Positions 53,600 to 61,173 of a stretch of DNA of 64,000 bases are shown piece by piece. The stretch comes from Coriobacteriia bacterium (lineage in GTDB: Bacteria > Actinomycetota > Coriobacteriia > WRKU01 > JAENWW01). The stretch lies in contig JAENWW010000001.1 in assembly GCA_016649875.1 (NCBI GenBank), positions 62,001 to 126,000 of the forward strand, in the 5' to 3' direction. The position numbers and the translations under genes were made by a program. Within the stretch, counting starts at the first letter, position 1; each line of letters opens with the position of its first letter. The notes below the pieces were generated by a model. That model saw only the letters and a program-made list of their open reading frames with translations, was not told the DNA's origin and searched no databases.

Positions 53600-54358
53600 C
53601 TACATTTCGTCGAGAGCGGCCAGCTGATCATCGGTCAGGTCCATCGTATGGTACACGACTTGAACATCGTCGAGCTCTTCCAGCCGGTCGATGAGACGTT
53701 GGACTTTCTTCGCATCGTTTGTTTCGATGGCGGTCGGATTGACGGCTTGCATGACGATGTCGGCGCCGATTACGACATAGCCCGCTTCTTCGAGAGCTTT
53801 TTTCACAGTCATCATATCCGACGGGCCGGCCATGACCACGACTTCCTCATCACCGACTTCCATGTCCTCGCCACCGGCCTCGGCGACCGCGAGCATCATC
53901 TCGTCCTCGTCGAAATCATCGCTCTTTTCAACGATTATTTCGCTTATTCGATGGAACTGGAACGCAACCGAACCGTCCGTGCCCAAATTGCCGCCGGCTT
54001 TGACGAATGCCGCCCTGACATCGGCCGCAGTCCTGTTCCTGTTGTCGGTCAGACAATCGACGTACACGGCGACGCCCAAAGGACCGTACCCCTCGTAAAC
54101 GACGTCGACCCATGCCGCACCGTCTGCTCCGGTACCGCTCGCCTTTGCGATGGCGGCATCGATCTTGTCTTTCGGCAGAGAATAGGATTTTGCTTTGACA
54201 ATGGCGGCGGCCAACGCCGCATTGTTGTTGGGGTTGGGATCGCCCTCCTTTGCCGCAACGAATACGACGCGTGCCAGTTTACCGAACAAAGCTGAGCGCT
54301 TTTTGTCCTGCGCGGCTTTGCGATGCTTGGTGGTGGCCCATTTCGAGTGTCCCGACAT
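53600..54358 (-). CDS. yebC: YebC/PmpR family transcriptional regulator or translation factor
   Basis: YebC family protein, 252 residues. The start MSGHSKWATTKHRKAAQD is a family signature; YEGYGPLGVAVYVDCLTDNRNRTAADVR and FQFHRISEIIV follow. Some members bind DNA as regulators, and recent work assigns a role in easing translation of proline-rich stretches (known for the family, not shown here). It stands between pdxT and ruvC, one of the most conserved bacterial linkages. Confidence 0.95.
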   Translation of the reverse strand: MSGHSKWATTKHRKAAQDKKRSALFGKLARVVFVAAKEGDPNPNNNAALAAAIVKAKSYSLPKDKIDAAIAKASGTGADGAAWVDVVYEGYGPLGVAVYVDCLTDNRNRTAADVRAAFVKAGGNLGTDGSVAFQFHRISEIIVEKSDDFDEDEMMLAVAEAGGEDMEVGDEEVVVMAGPSDMMTVKKALEEAGYVVIGADIVMQAVNPTAIETNDAKKVQRLIDRLEELDDVQVVYHTMDLTDDQLAALDEM

Positions 54359-54373
54359 AATCGTGTCCCTTTC

Positions 54374-54940
54374 TTAAAGTATGCGCTCGATGAAATAACG
54401 GTGAATGCTGTCATCCGAAGTAAGCTCCGGATGAAACGCCGTTACCATCATATTACTTTTTCCGGCCGCAACGATATGCCCTTCATGGAAAGCAAGCACT
54501 TCAACGCCCGTACCGACCGACTCAATCCACGGAGCACGGATGAACACCCCCGTGTATTCTCCGACACCTTTGAAATCGAGCGGCGCCTCGAATGAGTCTC
54601 TCTGTCTTCCGAACGCATTGCGTCGAGCGACCACGTCGATCAAATCCAGCGAACGTTGGTCTTCAATGCCGTCATCGACTTCGTGGGCCATGAGAATCAG
54701 CCCTGCACACGTGCCCCAGACGCCGAGACCGTCGCCTGCTGCTGCCGAAATCGCATCGTAGAAGCCGTAGTTCACCATGAGCTTGGAAATCGCCGTCGAC
54801 TCCCCGCCGGGGATAATCAGGCCGTCGAGCCCTTCCAGTTGAACAGGCAAACGCACAGCCGAGGCGCTCACACCGAGCGCCTCTAGCATAGTGATATGTT
54901 CACGAAACGCTCCCTGGAGCGCAAGAACGCCAATCTTCAT
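54374..54940 (-). CDS. pdxT: Pyridoxal 5'-phosphate synthase glutaminase subunit PdxT
   Basis: Glutaminase partner that feeds ammonia to PdxS in vitamin B6 synthesis. KIGVLALQGAFREHI at the N-terminus, GLIIPGGESTAISKL, the nucleophilic cysteine in VWGTCAGLILMA, and the catalytic His-Glu pair in VTAFHPELTSD. Length is 188 residues. It starts 4 nt after pdxS. Confidence 0.97.
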   Translation of the reverse strand: MKIGVLALQGAFREHITMLEALGVSASAVRLPVQLEGLDGLIIPGGESTAISKLMVNYGFYDAISAAAGDGLGVWGTCAGLILMAHEVDDGIEDQRSLDLIDVVARRNAFGRQRDSFEAPLDFKGVGEYTGVFIRAPWIESVGTGVEVLAFHEGHIVAAGKSNMMVTAFHPELTSDDSIHRYFIERIL

Positions 54941-54943
54941 CGC

Positions 54944-55834
54944 TTACCAACCACGCTCACTCATACGCTCGTTTGCGGGAATATCTGAAATGTTGATGCC
55001 GACCATGGCTTCACCGAGATCTCTGGAAACCTCTGCGAGGATATCGGGGTTGTCATAGTGGGTCGTCGCCTGAACGATAGCGCGAGCACGTTTTTTCGGA
55101 TCCCCGCTCTTGAAGATTCCCGAACCGACGAATACTCCTTCGCTACCGAGCTGCATCATCAATGCGGCGTCGGCGGGAGTCGCGATACCGCCGGCGGAGA
55201 AGTTCACGACGGGCAACTTGCGATTGTCGTGCACCCATTTCACAAGATCATAAGGCGCCTGTAAATCTTTGGCAGCCGTGAAAAGCTCCTCTTCACGAAG
55301 GCCGGCTATGCGAGCGATTTCCGCGTTGACGGTACGCATGTGGCGTACGGCTTCGACGACATTACCTGTTCCCGGCTCGCCTTTGGTGCGAACCATGGCC
55401 GCACCCTCCGCGATACGACGAAGCGCCTCGCCGAGATTGCGACAGCCACAGATGAACGGCACGTCGAAGTTCCATTTATCCACGTGGTACTCTTCATCGG
55501 CGGGAGTCAAAACTTCGGACTCATCGATGTAATCAACGCCGAGAGACTCAATGATTTGCGCCTCGACGAAATGTCCGATACGGCACTTCGCCATGACCGG
55601 AATGGTTACCGCCTCGATGATGGCGGCTATCATGGTCGGATCCGACATACGGGCAACGCCGCCCTGTGCACGAATGTCTGCCGGTACGCGCTCCAAAGCC
55701 ATTACGGCGACGGCTCCTGCGTCCTCGGCGATCTTTGCCTGCTCGGGCGTAACGACGTCCATGATCACGCCGCCCTTCAGCATTTCTGCAAGGCCGGTCT
55801 TTACTCGAACTGTTCCTTTTTGTACTTCAGTCAT
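54944..55834 (-). CDS. pdxS: Pyridoxal 5'-phosphate synthase subunit PdxS
   Basis: TIM-barrel enzyme that condenses ribose 5-phosphate, glyceraldehyde 3-phosphate and ammonia to PLP. Catalytic residues are visible in [19 protein letters not shown] (Asp), [17 protein letters not shown] (first lysine, K-C-R-I-G-H) and [20 protein letters not shown] (second lysine). [16 protein letters not shown] completes the phosphate site. Length is 296 residues. It is preceded by a TATAAT box at 55886. Confidence 0.98.
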   Translation of the reverse strand: MTEVQKGTVRVKTGLAEMLKGGVIMDVVTPEQAKIAEDAGAVAVMALERVPADIRAQGGVARMSDPTMIAAIIEAVTIPVMAKCRIGHFVEAQIIESLGVDYIDESEVLTPADEEYHVDKWNFDVPFICGCRNLGEALRRIAEGAAMVRTKGEPGTGNVVEAVRHMRTVNAEIARIAGLREEELFTAAKDLQAPYDLVKWVHDNRKLPVVNFSAGGIATPADAALMMQLGSEGVFVGSGIFKSGDPKKRARAIVQATTHYDNPDILAEVSRDLGEAMVGINISDIPANERMSERGW

Positions 55835-55885
55835 GATTGATGCGTCTCCTCTCGGGGATTGATTGCTATCACTTGCTTACGATAA

Positions 55886-55891
55886 ATTATA
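55886..55891 (-). promoter_or_regulatory. -10 box for pdxS-pdxT
   Basis: GGGTATAATTT contains a perfect TATAAT, about 50 nt before the pdxS ATG, in the 94-nt gap after the DUF3048 gene. No matching -35 box was found. No PLP-dependent (MocR-type) regulator gene is adjacent. Confidence 0.5.
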
Positions 55892-55928
55892 CCCTACTAA
55901 AAAGATATGAATATAGGAAATATATATC

Positions 55929-56996
55929 TTATTTCCCGGAAGCATTTATTTTTATTCCCGTGTTGGGAACCTCGAACCACGTCTTTCCGGGATTGAGCTT
56001 CACCGTATTCCCGTCCTTGTCGGTAAAGTGCGGCGGTGTATTCTTATCCGCCTCCCACGTGACATCGGTGCGCGTGCCGTCTTTGAAAACCGCTGCTTTT
56101 CCAGAGCCACCCAACGCAGTGTCATAAGTCACCGACCCCGCATGATCGAGCTTGGTTTGAGTGGTATATTTCGCCCACAGCACAACGACATTCGTCGCAT
56201 TCACCTGCTCGCCGGTTGCCCCGTCCTTGTGGGCTGCACCGCTATTGAAACGAAGATACGTATTCGTGGAGGTGTCATACTTCCAAGTGATTTTTGCGTA
56301 GTAAGAAAACGGAATCGTAATCGTCGTGGCCGTTTTCGTCGCCTCGGTCGACGGAGTTCCGAAATCAAGACCTTTCTTATCAAAAGTCGTGGAGAACCCT
56401 TTCGCCTCTGCGAGCTTATAGGCGCTCTTCGTGCTCATATAAAGGTTATGCGGTGCGGATTTGAAAGAAATGCGGTGGTATAACGAAGGCGCTTTCGACT
56501 GCGACATGTCATTGATTCCACGGTTTTTGACGCGCGCCGCCACTTGGGAGTTGGCGCCGGAAAAGTAAAACATGGCGCCGTACTGGGGAACGATCCATAT
56601 ATCGGAAAGTCGCGCACTTCGCACGGGACCGAGCTCTTTGGGAAGTTTGCTTTGGAATATGCAGTTGAAGCGCGTTATTCCGCCCTCGACCATCGTTTCA
56701 TAGACGATGTCGGCCGAGTTCAATCCTTTTTGCGGACGTGCGGGATTCGAGTTTTCGATTTTCACGCTGATGGGGCGCTTCTTTATCGCTTGAGCGCTCG
56801 GAGCCTTCAGCCCCGTATACGGCCACACAATCGGCGCGGACGGTTTTGAGATGGTCGGCTCGGTGGAAACAGCAGGATATCCCGTCGTTGTTTTTTTCGC
56901 ACAACCGCCGAGAACCGGCAACAACAACAATGCGAGCACGCCTGCGACAATCAGCGGACGGCGTCTGAAAAAATCATGCATCGTCTCGCTCCTCAT
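55929..56996 (-). CDS. DUF3048 lipoprotein
   Basis: Exported lipoprotein of about 355 residues. After a basic start (MHDFFRRRP) there is a hydrophobic signal with the lipobox LPVLGGC. The body carries DUF3048 features: RPISVKIENSNPARPQKGLNSADIVYE (seen as KIENSNPARPQKGL), EGGITRFNCIFQSKLP, GPVRSARLSD and a PVSW-like central part, with a C-terminal PGKTWFEVPNTG. YerB-type proteins belong here; their function is unknown. I start at ATG 56996 with AGGGGGAAAG upstream; an earlier in-frame ATG exists at 57056. A TATACT -10 lies near 57029-57034. Confidence 0.88.
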   Translation of the reverse strand: MRSETMHDFFRRRPLIVAGVLALLLLPVLGGCAKKTTTGYPAVSTEPTISKPSAPIVWPYTGLKAPSAQAIKKRPISVKIENSNPARPQKGLNSADIVYETMVEGGITRFNCIFQSKLPKELGPVRSARLSDIWIVPQYGAMFYFSGANSQVAARVKNRGINDMSQSKAPSLYHRISFKSAPHNLYMSTKSAYKLAEAKGFSTTFDKKGLDFGTPSTEATKTATTITIPFSYYAKITWKYDTSTNTYLRFNSGAAHKDGATGEQVNATNVVVLWAKYTTQTKLDHAGSVTYDTALGGSGKAAVFKDGTRTDVTWEADKNTPPHFTDKDGNTVKLNPGKTWFEVPNTGIKINASGK

Positions 56997-57052
56997 CTTT
57001 CCCCCTGTAGCTGAATCTCCTGTGTAGCCAGTATAACGTATCGATATGAACC

Positions 57053-57874
57053 TCATCGGACCATTTCACCTTGAGGACGTGCGCTTTTTCGTGATTTTAT
57101 GATGAGCGCAATGCCCACCACCACCATCGGTGCACTGAGAAGCATTCCCATTGTCAGCCAATTCCCGGCAACGAAACCGATTCCGACATCGGGTTCACGC
57201 CAAAACTCGATGAAGATTCTGAAGAGACCGTAAAAAAGGGTCAGGTAACCGGAAAGCTCCCCTTGAACCCGCGGAGGTATCTTTGATGCGAGAACAATCA
57301 TGATAAGCAACAATACGAGGCCTTCGAGAACCGCTTCGAGAAGTTGAGTCGGATAACGCGGCTGAGAGCCGGCGTTTGCAAAAACCACCCCAAGACTTGA
57401 AGTGGTCACACGCCCCCAAAGTTCTCCGTTGATGAAGTTGGCGATTCGTCCCAACCCGAAACCCACAGGAGCACCGATCGAGGCCAAATCGGCAAGCGTC
57501 CAAAAGGGAATCCTAATACTTCGCGAAGCCAAATACAATCCGATGATGATTCCTATGAATCCTCCGTGAAAAGACATACCGCCGTCCCACGTTGCAAAGA
57601 CTTGTAACGGATGCAAAAAGTAATACCCGCCCCCGTAAAACAAACAATACCCCAGGCGCCCGCCGATAACCACGCTGATGATTGCATACAACATAACGGT
57701 CAACAGGTTATCGGTGGTGAGGGAAAGCTTCCATCGTTTTGAAAATATGCGAATCAAACCGATTGCGACAAGAAACCCGAAAGCATACGCCAGCCCGTAC
57801 CAATGAACACCGAACGGACCGACACGAAATGCAATCGGGTTTATGTTTTGAAGACTTATTAAAAATGAGTGCAC
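57053..57874 (-). CDS. lgt: Prolipoprotein diacylglyceryl transferase
   Basis: Transfers diacylglycerol from phosphatidylglycerol to the lipobox cysteine, the first step of lipoprotein maturation. Seven membrane segments; FGVHWYGLAYAFGFL at the N-terminus with the conserved HWYG pattern, GGRLGYCLFYG, the HGGFIGIIIGLYL loop, and FGLGRIANFINGELWGRVT with the signature arginine and NGE (substrate-binding). Length is 273 residues; GTG start. It sits directly before the DUF3048 lipoprotein, a substrate of this enzyme. Confidence 0.97.
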   Translation of the reverse strand: MHSFLISLQNINPIAFRVGPFGVHWYGLAYAFGFLVAIGLIRIFSKRWKLSLTTDNLLTVMLYAIISVVIGGRLGYCLFYGGGYYFLHPLQVFATWDGGMSFHGGFIGIIIGLYLASRSIRIPFWTLADLASIGAPVGFGLGRIANFINGELWGRVTTSSLGVVFANAGSQPRYPTQLLEAVLEGLVLLLIMIVLASKIPPRVQGELSGYLTLFYGLFRIFIEFWREPDVGIGFVAGNWLTMGMLLSAPMVVVGIALIIKSRKSARPQGEMVR

Positions 57875-57886
57875 GAGAATCCTAAA

Positions 57887-58444
57887 CTAAAACTCGACTG
57901 TGACCGGCTCTTCTTCGACTTTGTCGATCTCAAAATACCCACGTGCGAGAAATCCGAACGGTCCCGACAAGAAATTCGCCGGGAAAAGCTGGATGGCCGT
58001 GTTATATGTCATGACCGAATCATTGTAGAACTGGCGCGCATACGAAATTTTATTTTCAGTGTCGGTGAGTTCTTTTTGAAGAGCGAGAAAGCTCTCGTTC
58101 GCCTTGAGATCGGGATAACTTTCGGCAACCGCGAAAAGCTGTCGCAGCGATGCCGTCAAAGCATTTTCAGTCTGTGCGCTTTGGGCTATATCGCTCGCAC
58201 CGGAACCGGCGGCGGCATTTCGTGCGGCTGTCACTGCTTCGAGTGTCTGAGACTCATGCGCCGCATATCCTTTAACCGTCGAGACCAAGTTCGGGATGAG
58301 ATCCCAACGACGTTTCAGCTGAACCTTCACCTGCGACCATGCGTTATCGATGCGATTCTTCATGCGCACCAATTTATTATAAAGCATAAACGAATAAAAT
58401 ATGAGGGCGGCGACGAATGCCACCAACAGATAAATCACGTTCAT
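57887..58444 (-). CDS. LemA family protein
   Basis: LemA proteins are helical-bundle proteins with an N-terminal membrane anchor; their function is unclear. A membrane helix (residues about 3-22) is followed by MKNRIDNAWSQVKVQLKRRWDLIPNLV, the family signature (seen as NRIDNAWSQVKVQLKRR), and ISYARQFYNDSVMTYNTAI. ATG 58444 with GAGGAGG upstream gives 185 residues; the longer frame is not credible. It lies between the CpXC gene and lgt. Confidence 0.93.
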   Translation of the reverse strand: MNVIYLLVAFVAALIFYSFMLYNKLVRMKNRIDNAWSQVKVQLKRRWDLIPNLVSTVKGYAAHESQTLEAVTAARNAAAGSGASDIAQSAQTENALTASLRQLFAVAESYPDLKANESFLALQKELTDTENKISYARQFYNDSVMTYNTAIQLFPANFLSGPFGFLARGYFEIDKVEEEPVTVEF

Positions 58445-58475
58445 GAGAGCCTCCTCGCGCGATAAGTTCGGTGAA

Positions 58476-58940
58476 TTAGTCGAGTTCCTTGAGCAAATCG
58501 TCAACAGTCGCCACACCGTCGAGCTCGTGGCGGAAATACTCCAGATGGGACTTATCGGAATCATCCAGTTGTTTCAACTTGATGGGCGTACGGACCTTCC
58601 GTCCGTTCATTTCGAAACCGAGCCGAGCGAATTGTTGTGCCTGTTCCTGCATATCCTCGAGTCCGAACGTGATCTCATCACCGTCGGAATCGGGATCGCC
58701 GATAACGGTATTGAATAAAATTTTGCCGTCTTCGAGAGGAACACCGAGTTCCTTCGAAAGATTTTCCATGGTCGACATCAGGAATGCGGGAACGGGGGTA
58801 CTCATGGTGATATGCGTTCCGCAAATCGGGCACACGAAAGTAATATCAGCCTGGCTCTTATCGCGAATCACCATGTTCTCGATATTGTTCAGGTTCACAA
58901 CGATTTCACCGTCGTTCGGGCAGTTGATGGTAAATTGCAT
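58476..58940 (-). CDS. CpXC-type zinc-ribbon protein
   Basis: Protein of 154 residues with paired cysteines in INCPNDGE (CxxD) and FVCPICGTH (CPxC), resembling the CpXC domain of unknown function, which is expected to bind zinc. The rest is acidic and predicted mainly helical. AAAGGAGG lies 8 nt before ATG 58940; a longer frame to 58991 runs over the promoter. It has a TATAAT box 29 nt upstream and precedes lemA by about 31 nt. Function unknown. Confidence 0.8.
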   Translation of the reverse strand: MQFTINCPNDGEIVVNLNNIENMVIRDKSQADITFVCPICGTHITMSTPVPAFLMSTMENLSKELGVPLEDGKILFNTVIGDPDSDGDEITFGLEDMQEQAQQFARLGFEMNGRKVRTPIKLKQLDDSDKSHLEYFRHELDGVATVDDLLKELD

Positions 58941-58968
58941 AATGATTACCTCCTTTACGGCTGAACTC

Positions 58969-58974
58969 ATTATA
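58969..58974 (-). promoter_or_regulatory. -10 box for the CpXC gene and lemA
   Basis: GCGCTATAATGAGTTC: a perfect TATAAT followed by GAG as at the hisS and secD promoters, 29 nt upstream of the CpXC ATG. The leader would be about 25 nt. The -35 region is A+T rich without a clear hexamer. Confidence 0.55.
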
Positions 58975-59057
58975 GCGCTGCACACGGACACAAAATATAG
59001 AAAGAATGTGCAGAATGTGTTTTAAGAAATACCTAATACTGCTACCATAGCTTTTCT

Positions 59058-59876
59058 ATGAGCACGCCATCATATATAACACAAGAGCAAAAATCAACAC
59101 AGCGCGTCACGGGCCTTTCAAGGGTCGGTGACCGCAGTGATTTTTTCCGTGGAATCAAACTCGGGCTCCCCATTTTTTTGGGCTATTTACCGGTCGGTTT
59201 GGCCTTCGGAATCCTTGCCGCACGGCAGGGCTTCTCTCCTCTGGAAGCGCTCTTATGCTCGGCGACCGCCTTGGCCGGAGCTGGACAATTCATAGCACTC
59301 GCGACACTGCTCGCCGGAGGAAATGCCCTCACCACCGTCATCGCGGCCGGCATCGTCAACTCACGCTACGTTTTGTTCGCCGCCACGGTGTCGCCCCATC
59401 TGAAAAAAGTCAGTCTCAAAGTCATGACGTGGCTCGGTTTCACGCTCACCGATGAGTCCTTCGCAATCAACATCGCCGATTTGAGGAGCGACACGGCGAC
59501 CCAATCGTCCATGGGAGGCGTCGGTCTCATCGCTTGGATCGGATGGGTCGCAGGCACCGGAATCGGTGTCACCTGCTCGAGTTGGATCGGCGACCCGAGC
59601 AGATGGGGCATCGATTTCGCCATGCCGGCGATGTTCGCCGCACTTTTCGTGACACTCGCCGAGAATCGAGAGCATATCCTGACAGGCGTTTTTTCAGGAT
59701 GTATCGTGATTGCGCTCGCCTTATTGAATCACTTCGGGACTGCAATCGATTCGAACTGGTTCATCGTGATCGCGGCCCTGGCGGGCGCGACTGCAGCCGC
59801 GTTCATCTTCCCCCACGAGCAGGCGACTGAATCCGGCGAAGAAATCACCGTCGTCGCACACAAGGAACCCTTCTGA
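59058..59876 (+). CDS. azlC: Branched-chain amino acid exporter large subunit AzlC
   Basis: Membrane protein of the AzlC family, 272 residues, which exports branched-chain amino acids and analogues together with AzlD. Several membrane helices; LGYLPVGLAFGILAA, ATALAGAGQFIALATLLAGG, NSRYVLFAATVSPHLKK and LTDESFAI are typical. There is a cytoplasmic N-terminal extension of about 30 residues before the first helix. The ATG at 59058 lacks a clear ribosome site (CTTTTCT precedes it); a TACCAT 11 nt upstream hints at a leaderless or short-leader mRNA. It ends TGA overlapping the azlD ATG. Confidence 0.9.
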   Translation: MSTPSYITQEQKSTQRVTGLSRVGDRSDFFRGIKLGLPIFLGYLPVGLAFGILAARQGFSPLEALLCSATALAGAGQFIALATLLAGGNALTTVIAAGIVNSRYVLFAATVSPHLKKVSLKVMTWLGFTLTDESFAINIADLRSDTATQSSMGGVGLIAWIGWVAGTGIGVTCSSWIGDPSRWGIDFAMPAMFAALFVTLAENREHILTGVFSGCIVIALALLNHFGTAIDSNWFIVIAALAGATAAAFIFPHEQATESGEEITVVAHKEPF

Positions 59877-60232
59877 TGATTAATACCGTACCCCAACATA
59901 CGATAATCGCGGTGATCATCGGCATGGGACTCGTCAACTTCGGTCTACGCTTCATCCCCATGGCCGCGCTTTCGCGCGTTGCGTTGCCGAAGCCTATCAT
60001 GCGGTGGCTTTCGTTCGTTCCCATTTCTGTGATGGGTGCGCTTTTTGCAAAAGAAGTGCTCCTGCCGAGCGCGAACTATTCCCCCATGGCGGCAAACCCC
60101 GGCATTTACGGAGCTCTGGCTTCCATGCTCGTGTTCAAGTTGAGCAAAAGCTTCATCGGCTCCACGTTGGCGGGAGTCGGTTTTTATCTCATATTACGAT
60201 GGGTTTTCACCTTGATGGGGTTCGGTGTCTAG
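59876..60232 (+). CDS. azlD: Branched-chain amino acid exporter small subunit AzlD
   Basis: Small AzlD-type membrane partner of 118 residues with about four helices (VIIGMGLVNFGLRFIPMAAL, WLSFVPISVMGALFAKEVL). The FGLRFIPMAAL and KPIMRWLSFVPISVM stretches are the family hallmarks. ATG 59876 overlaps the azlC stop by one base (TGATG), indicating coupled translation. It converges on the small cysteine-rich gene, 5 nt away. Confidence 0.9.
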   Translation: MINTVPQHTIIAVIIGMGLVNFGLRFIPMAALSRVALPKPIMRWLSFVPISVMGALFAKEVLLPSANYSPMAANPGIYGALASMLVFKLSKSFIGSTLAGVGFYLILRWVFTLMGFGV

Positions 60233-60237
60233 CACGC

Positions 60238-60486
60238 TCAGCTTGTCCGACGGGGACCGTGTTTCAGAAAATGCTCACAGTAGAGGCACGACTGCTTACG
60301 CGCCGCGTTTCGGTCCACGGTGGGGTCGAACACCAATGCGGGATCGGTCGTCATCACATGTGTTTCGCGATCGCAAATGGAAAATGTGCAGCGTGAAGGA
60401 CACATATCGCGCTCGGTCACCGCATGCGGACATGCACCGATGATATCGGGTTCGCATTCACGAGTTTGCCAACAAACGGCCATCAT
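60238..60486 (-). CDS. Small cysteine-rich protein, unknown function
   Basis: An 82-residue protein with eight cysteines: 5, 11, 19, 29, 33, 38, 67 and 70. The N-terminal half reads CWQTREC, ACPHAV and CPSRCTFSIC; the end holds CLYCEHFLKH. The CW...C start and CPxxC/CxxC pairs suggest a bound metal or Fe-S site. AAGGAG sits 3-4 nt before ATG 60486 (ATGATG), and the gene follows dcd by 47 nt, so I judge it real and probably cotranscribed with dcd and perhaps nrdJ. It resembles the small CW-rich proteins of anaerobes, but I cannot name the family with confidence. Confidence 0.7.
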   Translation of the reverse strand: MMAVCWQTRECEPDIIGACPHAVTERDMCPSRCTFSICDRETHVMTTDPALVFDPTVDRNAARKQSCLYCEHFLKHGPRRTS

Positions 60487-60533
60487 TTTCTCCTTACCTC
60501 ATTCGGACTTTTTCACACCTTAGCACGAATTGC

Positions 60534-61091
60534 CTATTTGAGGTACATTCTGCTCGGAGTCGTTCCCTCTTGATTTTGATAACGACTTCCCAGTTCGAAG
60601 TGTCCGTAGGGGCGATCGACCTCGGTTGTCATGGAGGTAAACGAAATCTGTCCGATTTTCATTCCCGGCGTCAGCAGAATCGGAAGGTTCGCCACATTGG
60701 ATAACTCGAGCGTGAGGCGCCCTTTCCAACCCGGATCGACATATCCGGCTGTGGAGTGAATCATCAAACCGAGACGGCCCAAAGAGCTTTTTCCCTCGAG
60801 ACGCCCAACGATATCGTTGGGCAGCTCGATGCGTTCGGTCGTCGAAGCCAACACGAATTCTCCCGGATGGAGTACGAACGGTACCGACGTGGTCGCCGTC
60901 ACCGTCTCGGTAAGGTCGGTCTGCTGCTCCAAAGGATCGATATAAGGGTAGCGCGAGTTGAAAAATACCGCAAAACCCTCGGCCAAGTGAAGGTCGACGC
61001 TCGAAGGCTGGATATCGTCGATCGAGCAAGGATCGATGACGATGCGGCCCTTGGTCATTTCTATTTTTATTGAACGATCAGATAAAACCAT
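60534..61091 (-). CDS. dcd: dCTP deaminase
   Basis: Deaminates dCTP to dUTP for dTMP supply. The family's catalytic region is GKSSLGRLGLMIHSTAGYVD, containing the arginine-serine pairs that bind triphosphate and the HSTAGYVDPGWKG core; IQPSSVDLHL lies near the N-terminus. Length is 185 residues from ATG 61091, which has GGAGGGG 7-8 nt upstream. The bifunctional dUMP-forming version cannot be excluded. It follows nrdJ by 82 nt and both serve dNTP synthesis. Confidence 0.95.
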   Translation of the reverse strand: MVLSDRSIKIEMTKGRIVIDPCSIDDIQPSSVDLHLAEGFAVFFNSRYPYIDPLEQQTDLTETVTATTSVPFVLHPGEFVLASTTERIELPNDIVGRLEGKSSLGRLGLMIHSTAGYVDPGWKGRLTLELSNVANLPILLTPGMKIGQISFTSMTTEVDRPYGHFELGSRYQNQEGTTPSRMYLK

Positions 61092-61173
61092 TGTGTTCCC
61101 CTCCATGCACCCGAAATTCGATTCCGTCATCAACCGATGACGAATGATTTTTTACTTTATTAAGAGGCTACCA

